From: UBA6186 sp050012295 | Lineage (GTDB): Bacteria; Pseudomonadota; Gammaproteobacteria; UBA6186; Azoamicaceae | Assembly: GCA_050012295.1 (NCBI GenBank) | Contig: JBEKHL010000013.1 | Coordinates: 1 to 33,956 of the forward strand | DNA length: 33,956 nt | Direction of reading: 5' to 3' | In this document: positions 1 through 9,369 of the stretch, piece after piece | How the letters are laid out: each line of letters starts with the position of its first letter | Numbering within the stretch: position 1 is the stretch's first letter | The notes under the pieces: model-generated | What the model was told of the DNA's origin: nothing | Seen by the model: only the letters and a program-made list of their open reading frames with translations | Database searches by the model: none | Position numbers and translations under genes: made by a program

Positions 1-2181
1 TTAATATTATTTTATAAACACTATTATAAGTCTAATCAGTTTAATCAATTATTACCATATTTATTATTAATTTTATTAACAATTGCTATGGGGTTTGGTT
101 GGATTTGTTGGCATATCGGTTATTTTAAACAATCTGGCAAGTTGGTTAGCGTTCTCGATGGCAAACCAACATTAGTACAAGGTACCGTGATAGGTCTGCC
201 TTTTAGAGCCAATAACGCACTATTATTTGATTTTCTGATTAATGACAAAAATAAAATCCGTCTTAAATGGTTTAATACGCTAGATGAACTTACGATCGGA
301 GATCGTTGGCAATTTTATGTAAAATTAAAAAAACCCAGAAATTTTGCAACACCAGGTAGTTTCGATGTTGAAAAATATATGTTTATCGAAAATATTATGG
401 CTATAGGCAGAGTTATAAATAGTTCTGATAATTTATTAACCATCTCTTATCAAGAAAGACCATTTAAAATAAATTTTTTTATAGATCATTTACGACAAAA
501 GATTATTAATAAAGTTAATTTAGCTGAAAAATATTGGAATTTAACTAAGATAGGCATAATTTTAGCGTTAGGGTTGGGCGTTAAACATAGTATCTTGCCA
601 TCAGATTTATTAATTTTTCAAAATACTGGTACCGCACATTTATTAGCAATTTCTGGTTTGCATATAAGTGTTATAGTTGGATTGTGGTTTTGGTTTGTTA
701 GTTATTTATGGAAAAAATTTGCACCTGTACAGTTATTAGAAAAATTCCCAGCAACGATAGTTGCAGCTTCTGTTAGTATAATTGTTGCAACTTTATATGC
801 TAGTTTAGCAGGTTTTGGGGTGGCAACTATTCGAGCGTTAATAATGACCACGCTATCTTTGTTGGCAATAATATTTCGTAAAATTACTACAGTTATTCAG
901 GTTTATTGTGTGGCATTAATAGGAATTTTAATTTTAGATCCATTCGCTAGTTTGTCTAGTGGTTTTTGGCTATCGTTTTTAGCAGTTGGTATTTTATTGT
1001 ATAAAAAACCAGCTAATTTGATAGCAACTAATTGGGCAATGTTAATAGGGTTATTACCTATTAGTGGATTATATTTTGGAAAAATATCTTTTGTAGCAAT
1101 AATATCTAATTTAGTTGCAGTGCCGTGGGTTAATTTTTTAATTTTACCATGGATTTTAATAGGATTATTATTATACGGAGTTTTTAATATAGACTTAGCA
1201 ATACAAAGTTTAGTGTTTGCAGATTTAAATTTACAGTTATTAACATTATTATTAAATAAATTACAAAATATCCCGTATGCTGTTATTAATATAGCCACTC
1301 CAACTTTGCCGGTAGTTATTATAAGTTTTATTGGTAGTTTATGGTTATTGGCTCCAAAAGGATTATTAAATCGTAGTTTAGCAATAATTTGTTTTTTACC
1401 ATTGTTCTTTAATAAAAAGTTATTACCTGAATATGGTAATCTAATAGTTTCGGTATTAGATGTTGGTCAAGGGTTGTCGGTAGTTATTAAACTTAAAAAT
1501 CATATTTTATTATATGATACTGGTGCTAACAATAAAGTGGTTGCTAATTATTTTAAAAATTTTAATCATAACGTTATAGAGCAAGCGATTATTAGCCATA
1601 CTGATGTTGATCATATAGGTGGATTAGAAGATTTGCTTAAACAAAAAAATACTATTAAAAACTTTGTTACCAATATAGACTATAAAATATTTAATTTAAC
1701 AGCATCTTTATGTAGAGCAAATCAAAGTTGGGAATTAGATGGAGTAAATTTTGAGTTTTTGCATCCAAATAATTCAGAAAATTTGATTAGTAAAAATGAT
1801 AATAGCTGTGTATTAAAAATAAGTACAGCTAAACACAGCATGTTATTAACTGGGGATATTAGTAAAACAGCAGAAAAAGTTTTGGTGGAAAATAATTATA
1901 ATAAGTTAAAAGCAGATGTATTACTAATACCGCATCATGGAAGTAAATATTCTTCTTCTTTAAGTTTTATTAAAGCAGTGGCCCCTAAGTATGCGGTAGT
2001 TTCTGCAGGTTACATGAATAGATATGGCCATCCAAAACCAAAAATTTTAGCTCGTTATTTAGCTAACAATACAAAAGTTTTAAATACTATCGAGCATGGT
2101 ACTGTAGATTTTGCCTTTAATTCAGAGACTATCTTGTATAATTGTTATAGAATTACTAATAAAAATTTTTGGAATTATTAA
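1..2181 (+). CDS. comEC: ComEC/Rec2 DNA-uptake channel, 5'-truncated by window edge
   Basis: ComEC is the inner-membrane channel that carries single-stranded DNA into the cytoplasm during transformation. The reading frame is open from base 1 through the first in-frame ATG at 88, so the gene very probably starts before the window. The central part is strongly hydrophobic with many membrane helices and contains the competence-domain motif GTAHLLAISGLHISV. The C-terminal third is a metallo-beta-lactamase-like domain: DVGQGLSVV, then SHTDVDHIGG, LLTGDIS and LIPHHGSKYS, which keep the HxDxDH-type and later histidine motifs. The stop codon directly abuts the msbA start, as in the gammaproteobacterial comEC(ycaI)-msbA-lpxK block. 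The frame is intact, so it may still be functional. Confidence 0.93.
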   Translation, partial: LILFYKHYYKSNQFNQLLPYLLLILLTIAMGFGWICWHIGYFKQSGKLVSVLDGKPTLVQGTVIGLPFRANNALLFDFLINDKNKIRLKWFNTLDELTIGDRWQFYVKLKKPRNFATPGSFDVEKYMFIENIMAIGRVINSSDNLLTISYQERPFKINFFIDHLRQKIINKVNLAEKYWNLTKIGIILALGLGVKHSILPSDLLIFQNTGTAHLLAISGLHISVIVGLWFWFVSYLWKKFAPVQLLEKFPATIVAASVSIIVATLYASLAGFGVATIRALIMTTLSLLAIIFRKITTVIQVYCVALIGILILDPFASLSSGFWLSFLAVGILLYKKPANLIATNWAMLIGLLPISGLYFGKISFVAIISNLVAVPWVNFLILPWILIGLLLYGVFNIDLAIQSLVFADLNLQLLTLLLNKLQNIPYAVINIATPTLPVVIISFIGSLWLLAPKGLLNRSLAIICFLPLFFNKKLLPEYGNLIVSVLDVGQGLSVVIKLKNHILLYDTGANNKVVANYFKNFNHNVIEQAIISHTDVDHIGGLEDLLKQKNTIKNFVTNIDYKIFNLTASLCRANQSWELDGVNFEFLHPNNSENLISKNDNSCVLKISTAKHSMLLTGDISKTAEKVLVENNYNKLKADVLLIPHHGSKYSSSLSFIKAVAPKYAVVSAGYMNRYGHPKPKILARYLANNTKVLNTIEHGTVDFAFNSETILYNCYRITNKNFWNY

Positions 2182-3936
2182 ATGGATCAGAAGACTATTT
2201 ATAAAAAATTATTTCGTACTATAAAGCCGTATTTATTAGTATTAGTTTTAGCGATTGTAGGTTTAATTTGTACCAAGTTAATAGAAGGGTTTGTGTATAA
2301 ATTTGTTGCACCTCAAATATTTGATAGCTTTACAGCTATAAAGCCGTCTTTTTTACAAAGAATTCTTCCATTAATAATTTTATTAAGCGCGTTATCTTGG
2401 GGGGTAAGTAGGTTTGCCAACAAGTATCTTGTTGGCCGGCTAACCAAAAGCGTTGCTAAAGATTTTCGTTCTAAAATTTTAGCACATATGCTATTAGTAC
2501 CGATTAATTTTTTTAGTAAAAACGCCATTGGTAATTTGATCTCTAAAGTTAATTATGATGTTGAACAAATATCTAGAGCAATAGCAGATTCAATATTAGA
2601 TTTATTAAGCAGTATAGTATCTATAATTGTTTTTACTGGAGTAATATTATCTATTAGTTGGCAATTAACGGTAATAGTATTAATTTTAGCACCAGTAATT
2701 AGTAAATTCTTACAGTTAGTTAATATTAAGATTAGAAAGCATAGTGATATGGTACAACAATCTATTGGCGATATATCGCAATTAACTCATGAAGTAATAG
2801 AGGCTAGTCAAATTATTAGAATATTCGAAGCTATAACCACCGAAACTAATAGAATTAATAGATTAATGAATTATAATCTTAAACAAGAATTAAAAATTAT
2901 AGAAGTATCATCATTATCAGAATCAACTATGGGTCTTATCATTGGTAGTATCGGTGCGGTGTTAAGTTATCTTGTTATTCATAAAATTATAATCATTACC
3001 CCAGGTTCTTTTGTTGGTTTAAGTGCAGCGATGGTTGCTTTAACTCGTCAGGTTAAAAAACTTAGTGAAGTAAATTCGGTTATAGCTAAAGGGTTAGCAG
3101 CAGCATATAGTGTTTTTGAATTATTAGGCTTACCAATAGAACCAAATAATCCATCTAAAAATATTAATTTTAAAAATATAAAAAATAATATCAAAATTCA
3201 TTTACATAACGTTAATTTTGGTTATACAAATCCAGCTGCTAACGATCCACAGTTAGTGTTAGAGGATATTAATTTAACTTTTGAATCCGGCAAAACAACT
3301 GCTATTATTGGTAGATCTGGCTCTGGAAAATCTAGTGTGATTGCGTTATTGCCACGATTTTATTATGTAAATTCAGGATCTATTAATTTAAACGGCATTA
3401 ACATTAATGATTTAGATTTACAAGAATTGCGTAGGCTATTTGCTGTTGTTAATCAAAATATTATATTATTAAACGATACGGTTGCTAATAATATTGCTTA
3501 TGGTTGTATGAATGGTGCTTCCAAAAAAGCGATAATTAAGGCTGCCAATGCTGCTAACGCTATGGAGTTTATAGAAGAATTACCAAACGGGCTAGATACT
3601 TATATTGGTAACAATGGTGGGTTATTGTCTGGAGGACAACGTCAACGTATTGCTATAGCTAGAGCAATTTTAAAAGATGCACCAATTTTAATTTTAGATG
3701 AAGCTACCAGTTCTTTAGATCCAAACTCAGAACAACAGATACAAGCAGCATTAGTAAAATTAAAAGCTAATAGAGTTACTATAGTAATTGCTCATCGGTT
3801 GTCTACTATTGAAAATGCAGATCAAATTGCGGTGTTAGAAGCAGGTAGATTGGTGGCGGTTGGAACTCACCAAGAATTAAGTAAAGATTTATATTACACT
3901 AATTTACATAAAACAGTAGCTAATGAGGCTGTATAA
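2182..3936 (+). CDS. msbA: Lipid A export ABC transporter MsbA
   Basis: MsbA flips lipid A-core across the inner membrane using ATP. At 584 aa it has normal length for a half-transporter. An N-terminal six-helix membrane domain spans about residues 15-310. The ATPase domain has Walker A GRSGSGKSS at 377-385, signature LSGGQRQR at 482-489, Walker B ILILDEATSSLD at 502-513 and the H-loop IVIAHRLST. The ATG follows the comEC stop with no gap, and the 3' end overlaps lpxK by 14 bases, so the genes are probably translationally coupled. Context with lpxK supports MsbA over a generic multidrug exporter. Confidence 0.92.
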   Translation: MDQKTIYKKLFRTIKPYLLVLVLAIVGLICTKLIEGFVYKFVAPQIFDSFTAIKPSFLQRILPLIILLSALSWGVSRFANKYLVGRLTKSVAKDFRSKILAHMLLVPINFFSKNAIGNLISKVNYDVEQISRAIADSILDLLSSIVSIIVFTGVILSISWQLTVIVLILAPVISKFLQLVNIKIRKHSDMVQQSIGDISQLTHEVIEASQIIRIFEAITTETNRINRLMNYNLKQELKIIEVSSLSESTMGLIIGSIGAVLSYLVIHKIIIITPGSFVGLSAAMVALTRQVKKLSEVNSVIAKGLAAAYSVFELLGLPIEPNNPSKNINFKNIKNNIKIHLHNVNFGYTNPAANDPQLVLEDINLTFESGKTTAIIGRSGSGKSSVIALLPRFYYVNSGSINLNGININDLDLQELRRLFAVVNQNIILLNDTVANNIAYGCMNGASKKAIIKAANAANAMEFIEELPNGLDTYIGNNGGLLSGGQRQRIAIARAILKDAPILILDEATSSLDPNSEQQIQAALVKLKANRVTIVIAHRLSTIENADQIAVLEAGRLVAVGTHQELSKDLYYTNLHKTVANEAV

Positions 3937-4948
3937 TTTTTTTACTAAAACTATTTGGTATAACAAAAGAGTAAGTATTGGTTATTATTTATTTTTTTGT
4001 TTATTTGAACTTATTTACAAATATATAATTTTTTTTAGAAAAAAATTATATGAGTATAAAATCTTTAAAACTCATAAATTTAAATTGCCAATTATAATTG
4101 TTGGAAATATTACTGTGGGTGGTACTGGTAAAACTCCGTTAGTAATTTATATTGCTAATTATTTACAAAATCAGGGATTTAAACCAGCAATAATCAGTAG
4201 AGGATATAGATCTAAAAGCACCTCTATAAGTTTAGTATCAACGGGATCGGACCCAATAATGTTTGGTGACGAACCGGTTTTGTTAGCGAAGGCGACTAAT
4301 TGTCCGGTAGTAATTGGTAAAAACAGGGTCTCGACAATAGAATTTTTACTAAAAAAATTTAATAATATTAATGTAATTATTTGTGATGATGGGTTGCAAC
4401 ATTATAAATTGGCAAGAGATTTAGAAATTGCAGTAATAGATAGTTTAAATCAATTTGGTAACGGACATTTATTACCTTTAGGACCATTACGAGAGCCAAT
4501 ATATAGATTAAATACAGTAGATTTAGTTATTATTAATGGTAACCAACCTTTGAGTTATCAATATCAAAATCAATACACTATAAATTTATTACCAGATCAA
4601 ATTTATAATTTGCTTGATCCTGATAATATAAAGATCCCGGCGGATTTTACCGAAGTTCATGCGGTATCTGGTATTGGTAACAATAAAAAATTTTTTGATT
4701 TATTAAAAAATCAAGGGATCAAAATAATTACTCATGAATTTCCGGATCACTATAATTATCAAGAAAAAGATTTAAATTTTAATGATAATTTACCTGTAAT
4801 TATGACGGAAAAAGATGCCGTAAAATGCCTAAAATTTGCTAAAAGCAATTTTTGGTGTCAAACTATTATAGTTAATATTAATTTGTTAGAAGAGCTTAAT
4901 AGTTATTTAATAAATTTTTTGAGAAAATATAATTATGCTGCAGAGTAA
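3923..4948 (+). CDS. lpxK: Tetraacyldisaccharide 4'-kinase LpxK
   Basis: LpxK phosphorylates the 4' position of the lipid A disaccharide at the cytoplasmic face of the inner membrane. The 341-aa protein is of normal length. It has an N-terminal hydrophobic/basic segment and the diagnostic P-loop variant GNITVGGTGKTPL at residues 61-73. Further family motifs are the IISRGYR segment, FGDEPVLLA, DDGLQHYKLARD, LLPLGPLREP and the C-terminal TEKDAVK. The ATG lies inside the last codons of msbA (14-base overlap), and its own end overlaps the next small gene. This places it in one operon with the exporter of its product. Confidence 0.93.
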   Translation: MRLYNFFTKTIWYNKRVSIGYYLFFCLFELIYKYIIFFRKKLYEYKIFKTHKFKLPIIIVGNITVGGTGKTPLVIYIANYLQNQGFKPAIISRGYRSKSTSISLVSTGSDPIMFGDEPVLLAKATNCPVVIGKNRVSTIEFLLKKFNNINVIICDDGLQHYKLARDLEIAVIDSLNQFGNGHLLPLGPLREPIYRLNTVDLVIINGNQPLSYQYQNQYTINLLPDQIYNLLDPDNIKIPADFTEVHAVSGIGNNKKFFDLLKNQGIKIITHEFPDHYNYQEKDLNFNDNLPVIMTEKDAVKCLKFAKSNFWCQTIIVNINLLEELNSYLINFLRKYNYAAE

Positions 4949-5105
4949 ACTGTTAGATATTTTAGTGTGTCCAATTTGTAAAAGTAATTTAATTTATAAT
5001 AAAACTAATAATGAATTAATTTGTAAATTAGATAGACTAGCTTATCCTATTCAAAATGATATGCCTATAATGTTGGAGGAACAAGCCAGACCTATTGAAG
5101 TATAG
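4935..5105 (+). CDS. ycaR: YcaR/Trm112-like small zinc-ribbon-type protein
   Basis: This is a 56-aa protein of the Trm112/YcaR (UPF0434) family. It starts at the ATG at 4935 and overlaps the end of lpxK by 14 bases. It begins MLQSKLLDILVCPICK and has a later cysteine in the segment LICKLDRLAYPIQNDMP, ending in the family's usual acidic tail after the IPxML-like motif. Family members are small folds related to the Trm112 methyltransferase partner; the precise bacterial role is not settled. In E. coli ycaR lies between lpxK/ycaQ and kdsB. Here kdsB is absent and the next gene, trhO, is convergent. Confidence 0.85.
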   Translation: MLQSKLLDILVCPICKSNLIYNKTNNELICKLDRLAYPIQNDMPIMLEEQARPIEV

Positions 5106-5113
5106 TTTTTAAA

Positions 5114-6052
5114 TTATTTTTGGTGCTGCATGCAGGAATATTCTCGTTTTTTGGCTAACAATATTTGTTTTTGACGAGCTTCGGCACGCTTTAAAGTTTT
5201 TTCTGTAATACGATTGAAACAATGTGGGCAATGTACCCCTGCTTTATATTTGGAAGATTGTTGATCTTCTGTAGATATTGGATAACGACAACCATAACAC
5301 ATATTATGATTACCTTTATTTATATTATGATCGACTCCGATACGAGTATCGAAAACAAAACATTCACCATGCCATAAACTATGTTCTTTTGGTATTTTTT
5401 CTAAATAATTTAAAATTCCACCTTTTAAATGATAAACATTTTTGAATCCTAGTTGGAGCAAATAAGCAGTAGATTTTTCGCAGCGAATACCGCCAGTGCA
5501 GTACATAGCAATTTTTTTATTTTGATCTACATTATTAAAATTTTTAGTAACATATTCTGGAAACTCTCTAAAAGAGTTGGTTTGAGGATCGATAGCATTT
5601 TTAAAAATGCCAATTTGAGTTTCATATTTATTTCTAGTATCTATAGTAATAACGTCTGGATCAGAAATTAATTGGTTCCAATCGGTTGGTTCTATATATT
5701 CACCAACCTGTATTGTTGGATTAATATTAGGGATCCCTAAAGTAACAATTTCTTTTTTTAAGCGCACTTTTAGTCGTAAAAAAGGATGACAAGTATTATA
5801 AGCAATTTTATAATTTAAATCGGTAAATTCATTATGACTTTTTAAAAAATTTAATACCGCATGTATATTATGATCTAACCCAGATATAGTAGCATTAATA
5901 CCTTCTTGGCTTAGCAAAATGGTACCTTTAATTTGTTGTTCTTTACAAAAATCTAGAATTTTTGGGTGTAATTCTTTGAAATTTGGTAAACTTACAAATT
6001 TATAAAAGGCAGTAATAGTAATAGATTGTCCCATTTCCATTTTGGTGACCAT
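5114..6052 (-). CDS. trhO: tRNA uridine(34) hydroxylase TrhO (rhodanese family)
   Basis: TrhO (YceA, UPF0176) performs oxygen-dependent 5-hydroxylation of the wobble uridine in tRNAs. The 312-aa protein has an N-terminal ferredoxin-like domain (about 10-110) and a rhodanese domain with the active-site loop CTGGIRC at residues 185-191. A C-terminal Cys-rich segment follows (HGECFVFD, CYGCRYP, HCPHC) that probably binds metal. The start at 6052 has a good Shine-Dalgarno AGGAG at 6062-6066. A promoter-like TTGACC-17 bp-TAAAGT on the minus strand overlaps the end of rdgB, so trhO can be transcribed on its own. It converges on ycaR with only 8 bases between. Confidence 0.92.
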   Translation of the reverse strand: MVTKMEMGQSITITAFYKFVSLPNFKELHPKILDFCKEQQIKGTILLSQEGINATISGLDHNIHAVLNFLKSHNEFTDLNYKIAYNTCHPFLRLKVRLKKEIVTLGIPNINPTIQVGEYIEPTDWNQLISDPDVITIDTRNKYETQIGIFKNAIDPQTNSFREFPEYVTKNFNNVDQNKKIAMYCTGGIRCEKSTAYLLQLGFKNVYHLKGGILNYLEKIPKEHSLWHGECFVFDTRIGVDHNINKGNHNMCYGCRYPISTEDQQSSKYKAGVHCPHCFNRITEKTLKRAEARQKQILLAKKREYSCMQHQK

Positions 6053-6080
6053 AGATAAAAACTCCTGGTTATTATTAAGT

Positions 6081-6120
6081 TACACAAAGATACTTTATAT
6101 AAATCAATTGTTTAGGTCAA
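6081..6120 (-). promoter_or_regulatory. Promoter-like repeat, copy A (in front of trhO)
   Basis: On the minus strand, TTGACC (6115-6120) is followed 17 bases later by TAAAGT (6092-6097); TATAAA is the alternative at 15 bases. The core TTGATTTATATAAAGTATC recurs almost unchanged at 6735-6758 and about 12690-12711. TTGACC also encodes the last codons of rdgB. Confidence 0.5.
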
Positions 6121-6714
6121 GTTATGTAAAACTTGATGAACTAATTGTTTGAAAGCTATGGCTCTATGAGACAATAGATTTTTTTGTGTAGGGAGCATTT
6201 CAGCAGCTGTTATATTAAACCCATTTGGTATAAAAATTGGATCATAACCAAAGCCATAAATACCTCTTGGAGGAAAAGTAATCTTGCCGTGCCATTTTCC
6301 AACAAATGTTTTATGACTAAAATCAGGCATAAGTAATATTAAAACACATTCAAAATAAGCTTGACAATTTGGCTTGTTAATAAGCATTTGTTCGAGTTTA
6401 TCCATAGCATTATAAAAATTGCGATCTGGTCCTGCCCATCTGGCAGAGTAAATACCCGGAGCACCATTTAAAGCTGGTATTACTAAACCGCTATCATCAG
6501 CTAGTACTGGTGTTTGAGTATTATAATTCATACAAAATTTAGCTTTTAAAAGAGCATTTTCTTCAAAAGTACTTCCTGTTTCTTCTGGTTCAGAAATACC
6601 TAGCGTTGCTGCTGATATAAGTTCAATGCCAAATGGTTGGAATAAATCTTGGATTTCTTTAATTTTTCCTTGATTATGACTGGCAACAAGGAGCTTTTTG
6701 TTTATTATATTCAT
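6112..6714 (-). CDS. rdgB: RdgB/HAM1 dITP/XTP pyrophosphatase
   Basis: RdgB hydrolyses non-canonical purine triphosphates (dITP, XTP) to monophosphates and keeps them out of DNA. The 200-aa protein has family-typical length. Motifs in order are ASHNQGKIKEI (residues 12-22), the ADDSGL metal/nucleotide site, GAPGIYSARWAG, GYGFGYDPIF and the C-terminal SHRAIAFKQL. The ATG at 6714 sits directly behind a promoter-like repeat and has only a weak ribosome-binding sequence (GGG nine bases upstream). The upstream neighbour is the broken alcohol dehydrogenase, whose lost 3' half ends where this repeat begins. Confidence 0.93.
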   Translation of the reverse strand: MNIINKKLLVASHNQGKIKEIQDLFQPFGIELISAATLGISEPEETGSTFEENALLKAKFCMNYNTQTPVLADDSGLVIPALNGAPGIYSARWAGPDRNFYNAMDKLEQMLINKPNCQAYFECVLILLMPDFSHKTFVGKWHGKITFPPRGIYGFGYDPIFIPNGFNITAAEMLPTQKNLLSHRAIAFKQLVHQVLHNLT

Positions 6715-6768
6715 GCTATACCCAAATGTACTAAAAAATATTTTATATAAATCAATAAATTAGGTCAA
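6715..6768 (-). promoter_or_regulatory. Promoter-like repeat, copy B (in front of rdgB)
   Basis: On the minus strand, TTGACC (6763-6768), 17 bases, then TAAAAT (6740-6745): a near-consensus sigma-70 promoter. It is followed by GTACATTTGGGTATAGC and directly by the rdgB ATG. The same sequence, including the ATG context, recurs at 12667-12716, and its promoter half in front of trhO. It forms the junction that truncates the alcohol dehydrogenase gene. Confidence 0.6.
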
Positions 6769-7237
6769 GAATAGCCAGATCAATTGGATCTGGAATATTA
6801 ATTACAAAATCTTCATCAACTACATTTAAAGTAGAGTATCCGCCTTGGGTTATAGAACCATCGCGATCTGTAGAGCCATAGGTTAAAATTGGACCTTTTT
6901 CACAATATTGTTCGAAACCTTCTAAGCATTGGTTGCAATGGCGACAAGAGTTGACTAAGCAACCAATACCTACGCGGGAACCAATTTTGAATTTATTAAC
7001 ATTTGCTCCTACAGCCACAACAACTCCGGCTAGTTCATGACCTGGAATTAAAGGGAAAATTTCTTTTTTCCAATGCCCAAGACCATGGTGAATATCTGAG
7101 TGACAAATACCGCAATACTCTAGTTTGATTGCAACATCCTTTGGTCCAAGAGCTCGTCGTTGAAACTGTATAGGTTTAAAATGGCCATCGGTAGAGTATA
7201 AAGCCATTCCTTTTGTATTATATGGTTCCTTGTCCAT
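6752..7237 (-). pseudogene. Truncated zinc-dependent alcohol dehydrogenase (YahK/CAD-like), N-terminal half
   Basis: Medium-chain zinc alcohol dehydrogenases of the YahK/cinnamyl-alcohol type are about 350 aa; only 161 aa remain. The catalytic GroES-like domain is clear: EYCGICHSDIHHG (first zinc ligands), PGHELAGVVVAVG, then the structural-zinc cysteines in CLVNSCRHCNQCLEGFEQYC, then YGSTDRDG and QGGYS. After IPDPIDLA the protein leaves the family and ends in six unrelated residues, which are encoded by the promoter-like repeat upstream of rdgB. The whole NADP-binding Rossmann domain is missing, so the product cannot be an active dehydrogenase. The start ATG at 7237 fits the family N-terminus. 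Most likely a remnant of deletion or recombination at the repeat. Confidence 0.85.
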
Positions 7238-7470
7238 AACTTTTAATTTTATTATTAGTATTTGTTTTCATATATTTGTTCCTAAGTTTTGTTCTTTATT
7301 TGATTAGACGCGTTTAAACATAGAATTAGTTCCTTAAGTTTTTTATGAGAGGTTACACCTAAGTAGTCTAGGTTTAAGGTAAAAATTGAATTTTAATAGG
7401 TCTTTACAAGCACAGACACTTAAGTAATAATCTTTGCTAATCGACATTATCTACTGAAAATACTAAAATA

Positions 7471-9246
7471 ATGCTTATGCAAAGTATACCAAAAACCGTA
7501 TTATCGTTAATGTGGTATTTTATTAAACCACAATTTTGGCGTTTTTTGATCTTGATAACCACCATGTTAGGGTGGTCTGTGCAAGAATCGGTGTATCCTT
7601 ATTTCATAAAATTATTTATCGATCAAATAACTAAAAACTCCTTAAATAAAAGTAATATTTTCCTGGTGATGGCGCCCACCTTACTAACTTTTATCTCAAT
7701 GTGGTTAATTATAGAATTGGGATTTAGAACATATGACTTTCTATCAATTAAAACTTTTCCACAGTTTCGAGCCAATATACGTAGTGCTATATTCCAATAT
7801 ACAACTCAGCATTCTTATCAATATTACTCTGATAACTTTGCTGGCAGCATCGCTAATAAGATCTCTCGATTACCGGATGCTTTAGAAAATATTGTCATAA
7901 TTACTTTTACAATAATATTCCCGGTTCTTGCAGCTTTTATCATTAATATTATACTTCTGTATACAGCTAATCCGCTATTTGCTGGTATTATGGGGGGGTG
8001 GCTTATTTTCCATTGTTTTATAACATATATTTTTACTCGCAAATGCGCAGTTTATTCTCACCAACATTCATCTACTATTACATCTTTAAATGGAACAATA
8101 GTAGATATATTAACCAATATCGTTAATGTTCGGTTATTCTCCAATAACAGTTTTGAAAAGCTATATTTAGCTAAATTTCAGGAAGAAGAATTACGAAAAT
8201 CTTATAAATTAATGGGCTATAACGCATTAATGAAACTATTTTTAGGTCTTGCCAGCCAAACTTTTATTTTCTCTATGATAGGTGGTGGCATTTATGCTTG
8301 GAGAGAGAATTGGATCACTTTAGGAGAACTAACCTTAGTCCTATCTTCTATTAATTTAATTGGCCTGGCATGGTACATGGGAATGCATTTAATTAAAGTA
8401 TATGAACATATTGGGACAAGTCAGGAAGCATTAAGTATAGTGCAAAGACCTATTGATATAATCGATGTGCCCAATGCAAAACCAATTACTATTATTACAG
8501 GAGAGATCCAATTTAAAGACGTTACTTTTCATTATAATAAAGGTAAAAAGATCTTTAAAAATAAAAATATTATTATTCATTCAGGTGAAAAAGTTGGTTT
8601 GGTTGGTTTTTCAGGATCAGGCAAAACTACTTTTGTTAATTTAATTTTACGTTACTTTGATGTAGAACAAGGACAGATTTTAATTGACGGTCAAGATATA
8701 AAAATGGTCACTCAAGATTCTTTAAGAAAACAAATTGCATTAATACCACAAGACACTAGTTTATTTCATAGAAACTTATTAGAAAATATTCGTTATGGTA
8801 GGCTAGATGCTAGTGATGATGAAGTCATAACTGCTTCCAAAAAAGCTCATTGCCATGAATTTATTGAACAATTAGAACAGCAGTATCAAACTCTAGTAGG
8901 TGAACGTGGTATTAAACTATCTGGTGGTCAAAGACAACGAATTGCTATTGCTAGAGCTATACTAAAAAATGCTCCTATTTTAATTTTAGATGAAGCTACT
9001 AGTTCTTTAGATTCAGTCACAGAAAAATATATACAAGCCAGTTTAAAGCAACTTATGGCGAATCGTAGCACTATTGTGATTGCTCATAGATTATCCACTT
9101 TATCAGATATGGATCGAATTGTAGTCTTCCACAATGGAGCAATCGTTGAAGACGGAAAACAAGAAGATTTAATCAAACAAGACGGACATTACGCTAGCCT
9201 TTGGAAAATGCAAGCTGGTGGATTTTTGGCTGATACCAGCGCATAA
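7471..9246 (+). CDS. ABC transporter, fused permease and ATPase (MdlB/MsbA-type exporter)
   Basis: A 591-aa half-size ABC exporter. Six predicted membrane helices lie in about residues 22-315. The ATPase domain has Walker A GFSGSGKTT at 379-387, then LSGGQRQRIAIARA, LILDEATSSLD and IVIAHRLSTL. It is intact but stands alone: no partner half-transporter, periplasmic adaptor or obvious substrate gene is adjacent, so the substrate cannot be told (drug, lipid or peptide). Neither the ATG at 7471 nor the one at 7477 has a clear Shine-Dalgarno. It lies between the broken dehydrogenase and the first tRNA-Leu fragment, so it could belong to the accessory region. If the nearby radical SAM cassette makes a peptide product, this exporter is a possible but unproven exit route. 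Confidence 0.85.
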   Translation: MLMQSIPKTVLSLMWYFIKPQFWRFLILITTMLGWSVQESVYPYFIKLFIDQITKNSLNKSNIFLVMAPTLLTFISMWLIIELGFRTYDFLSIKTFPQFRANIRSAIFQYTTQHSYQYYSDNFAGSIANKISRLPDALENIVIITFTIIFPVLAAFIINIILLYTANPLFAGIMGGWLIFHCFITYIFTRKCAVYSHQHSSTITSLNGTIVDILTNIVNVRLFSNNSFEKLYLAKFQEEELRKSYKLMGYNALMKLFLGLASQTFIFSMIGGGIYAWRENWITLGELTLVLSSINLIGLAWYMGMHLIKVYEHIGTSQEALSIVQRPIDIIDVPNAKPITIITGEIQFKDVTFHYNKGKKIFKNKNIIIHSGEKVGLVGFSGSGKTTFVNLILRYFDVEQGQILIDGQDIKMVTQDSLRKQIALIPQDTSLFHRNLLENIRYGRLDASDDEVITASKKAHCHEFIEQLEQQYQTLVGERGIKLSGGQRQRIAIARAILKNAPILILDEATSSLDSVTEKYIQASLKQLMANRSTIVIAHRLSTLSDMDRIVVFHNGAIVEDGKQEDLIKQDGHYASLWKMQAGGFLADTSA

Positions 9247-9282
9247 AACCTACAATGCATCAATAATCAAGTCTTTTACTTT

Positions 9283-9320
9283 TGCCGAGGGAGAGACTCG
9301 AACTCTCATGATGTTACCAT
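9283..9320 (-). repeat. tRNA-Leu 3'-end fragment 1 (att-like direct repeat)
   Basis: These 38 bases match exactly the 3' end of the intact tRNA-Leu at 14836-14918: acceptor 3' strand, T arm and most of the variable arm, up to the ACCAT at 9316-9320. The adjoining sequence TTTTACTT on its left is shared with fragment 2 but not with the intact gene. There is no anticodon arm or 5' half, so it is not a functional tRNA. It is best read as an old att site or recombination scar. Confidence 0.85.
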
Positions 9321-9369
9321 ATGCAAAAATTTTTTGAATTCTTCCGCCTCAAATGTTATTTGTCAAGAT

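Noticed and set aside
903..1298. 131-codon frame antisense to comEC
   Set aside because: A shadow of the hydrophobic comEC reading frame, with no ribosome site or family resemblance.
2416..2436. 9-bp perfect hairpin GCCAACAAG / CTTGTTGGC
   Set aside because: It lies inside msbA in a stretch that translates smoothly (RFANKYLVGRL) with no following T tract; most simply a chance feature of the coding sequence.
9283..9320. Additional tRNA-Leu genes at 9283-9320 and 12613-12667
   Set aside because: Both lack the 5' acceptor strand, the D arm and all or half of the anticodon arm, so they cannot fold as tRNAs.
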